From Blastocladiella emersonii ATCC 22665 (lineage: Eukaryota > Blastocladiomycota > Blastocladiomycetes > Blastocladiales > Blastocladiaceae), in NCBI GenBank assembly GCA_025594325.1, contig JANHCV010000007.1:1953171-2017170 (forward strand): 64,000 nt of DNA. The letters are read 5' to 3'. The position numbers were made by a program, and so were the translations under genes. This document shows positions 62,581 through 64,000 of this stretch, piece after piece. Position 1 is the first letter of the stretch; the number at the start of each line of letters is the position of its first letter. The notes beneath the pieces were generated by a model. That model did no database searches. It was not told the origin of the DNA and saw nothing but the letters and a program-made list of their open reading frames with translations.

Positions 62581-64000
62581 AGCCAGAGCGAAGAGAGAAA
62601 CTTATAATACGGGGTTTTAACGGGGCGTTGATGCCTCAGAAAACGTGTGGGACGTGGCCTGGGATGACGAAGGGGATCGGACCTGGTCAAAGTGCATCTC
62701 AAACCCACGCGCAACGCGAGTCCAAGTGTGTATGGAGCGCGTCATCAACGAGCCAAAACGCGGCCAGAAAGCACAGAAAAGTTGCGCTGGGCAACAAGAG
62801 AGCCATGGGTCGGTCTTGCGCGTGGGAGATAAGCAAAACGTGATTGCAAAGTTCTGCACGCACGCGCGAATGTACACCTCGCGTTTTAAACTGTAGACTC
62901 TTGAGCTGGACGATGGGCCTCTGAGTGGCGGTGCAGACAGTCCATAAATTCTTCAAGACTGCATGACGGATGTAATGCAAGGGGGCTTAAAAAATCGGAC
63001 TTGACAAGAATACGTTGCAGAGCAAGTCAAGGCGGATAAGTGTAGAAAAAGAAAATAGCCACACGGTGCCAGCAATCAACAAGAAGTCGTACTGGGCGAA
63101 GGGAAGGGTGTGAAACTTAAACATAAATAAGGCAAACCGAGTGCTGCGGCGCAAGCGGACTCAAGCAATAATGAGGATTGTGAAGAAATCCCCACGAATC
63201 ATCATCAATGAACCCGCAATACGATACAAATGACTGTCCACAGATAGAACCTGTGCAGAAAAAGGTCGGCGTGGTACGACTTGGTTGCGAATTGCATGAG
63301 TAGCATATATCGTAGACTTGATGCTTCATGAATCCGGAATACCACGACAGCAATCAATGCAAGTGGTAGAGGAGAATAGAAAACGAGAGATTAGAGCAAA
63401 AAACAATGAAATAACAACGCCAAACACACTTTTCAAAATGAACGGCGGAGCGTGGTGAGGATTTCACAGTTCCGACTGCACAATCGTCATGTGTATAATA
63501 TTATAAATGCGCGGCTTATACATTGAGTGTATTTGTAAAGCTGGATCACGAAAAAAGGGAATCTGCCTGAGAAACAATTAATTCAAAATCGTCGCAATTA
63601 CTTTTTCCCCCAGAATCATGTTTTCGCAAGATCTTTTGATGCAGTCCTACCCAATTAAATACGGAGGATCCGAATATGTAATAAAAGGTGGGGTGTGCCA
63701 GCGCGAAATGGCGAGATCTCGGGGTCGGTGTTCGGGCCGCGAAACCAGTTGGGTACTCAGGAGCCCCCCTCTAGACTTGTCCGATTCGGTTTTTCTCGGT
63801 GTTGGATAATATGTTGGGGGTGGGCGCATCTTTTACCCCTTGAACAGTTTCAAAGTGCTATAACATTTTATCGAGAACGGGGCCGAAAACCGGTCCGGCG
63901 ACTCGCGCTCGATGACGGTTATCGGGTCCCGCGGCCCGCAGTTTTGGGCGGGCGCCCGCGGTATGTTCATACAGTATGTGCGCACCGTTCATACGCATCT
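62581..64000. other. AT-rich terminal segment
   Basis: Composition shifts sharply to AT-rich after about 62580, unlike the rest of the window. The longest frames are under 95 codons and none is recognisable. A perfect 12-bp palindrome, TATAATATTATA, lies near 63495. The last 300 bases become GC-richer again and contain GAACGGGGCCGAAAACCGGTCC and repeated TTCATAC/GTATG half-sites near the edge, possibly the border of a mobile element that continues beyond the window. Confidence 0.6.

Overview
The window looks like nuclear DNA of a GC-rich, early-diverging fungus, probably chytrid-like. The best evidence is a chitin synthase that joins a myosin-head-like N-terminus to a chitin synthase 2 catalytic core and a DEK_C tail (14975-20807, minus), an architecture known from fungal class V/VII enzymes. 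Genes carry short introns (about 70-150 nt) with GTACG/GTATG/GTGCG donors and AG acceptors. Intergenic DNA is extremely GC-rich, so most long open frames there are meaningless. A species name cannot be proven from this sequence; a GC-rich chytrid such as Caulochytrium would fit but is only a guess.

Layout. (1) 1-4880: one copy of a large non-coding repeat ending in a 0.37-kb AT-richer LTR-like block. (2) 5198-10176: two minus-strand genes, an M18 aspartyl aminopeptidase and a von Willebrand A (vWA) domain protein. (3) 10520-14520: a broken locus whose best-preserved part is a Cys/His-repeat plus restriction-endonuclease-fold protein of the type common in giant DNA viruses. It lies between the real 3' end of the chitin synthase gene and a detached copy of that 3' end. 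(4) 14975-28255: the chitin synthase and a CHD6-9/Kismet-type chromatin remodeller, both minus. (5) 30583-46820: mostly plus-strand genes, namely an ABCC transporter, a CHK/CAMK-like kinase, a compact ATR/Mec1-type PIKK and a BRCT-domain protein, with one small unknown minus-strand gene. (6) 47270-53497: an old, diverged repeat copy, a second LTR-like block, and a copy of window positions 1-4285 that appears letter-perfect over about 4.23 kb. (7) 54000-60356: a decayed non-LTR retroelement with reverse transcriptase, RNase H and a zinc knuckle. (8) 60357-64000: no recognisable gene; composition turns AT-rich after about 62580.

How the genes relate. The ATR-like kinase, the CHK-like kinase and the BRCT protein lie within 11 kb on one strand and could belong to one DNA-damage-response pathway, but fungal gene order is weak evidence of function. 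The chitin synthase is a wall-building enzyme, the CHD protein a nucleosome remodeller, the ABCC protein a membrane exporter and the M18 enzyme a peptidase; nothing here links these four. The rest is repeat and mobile-element debris. Several frames break by single bases in homopolymers, so assembly error has to be separated from real decay.
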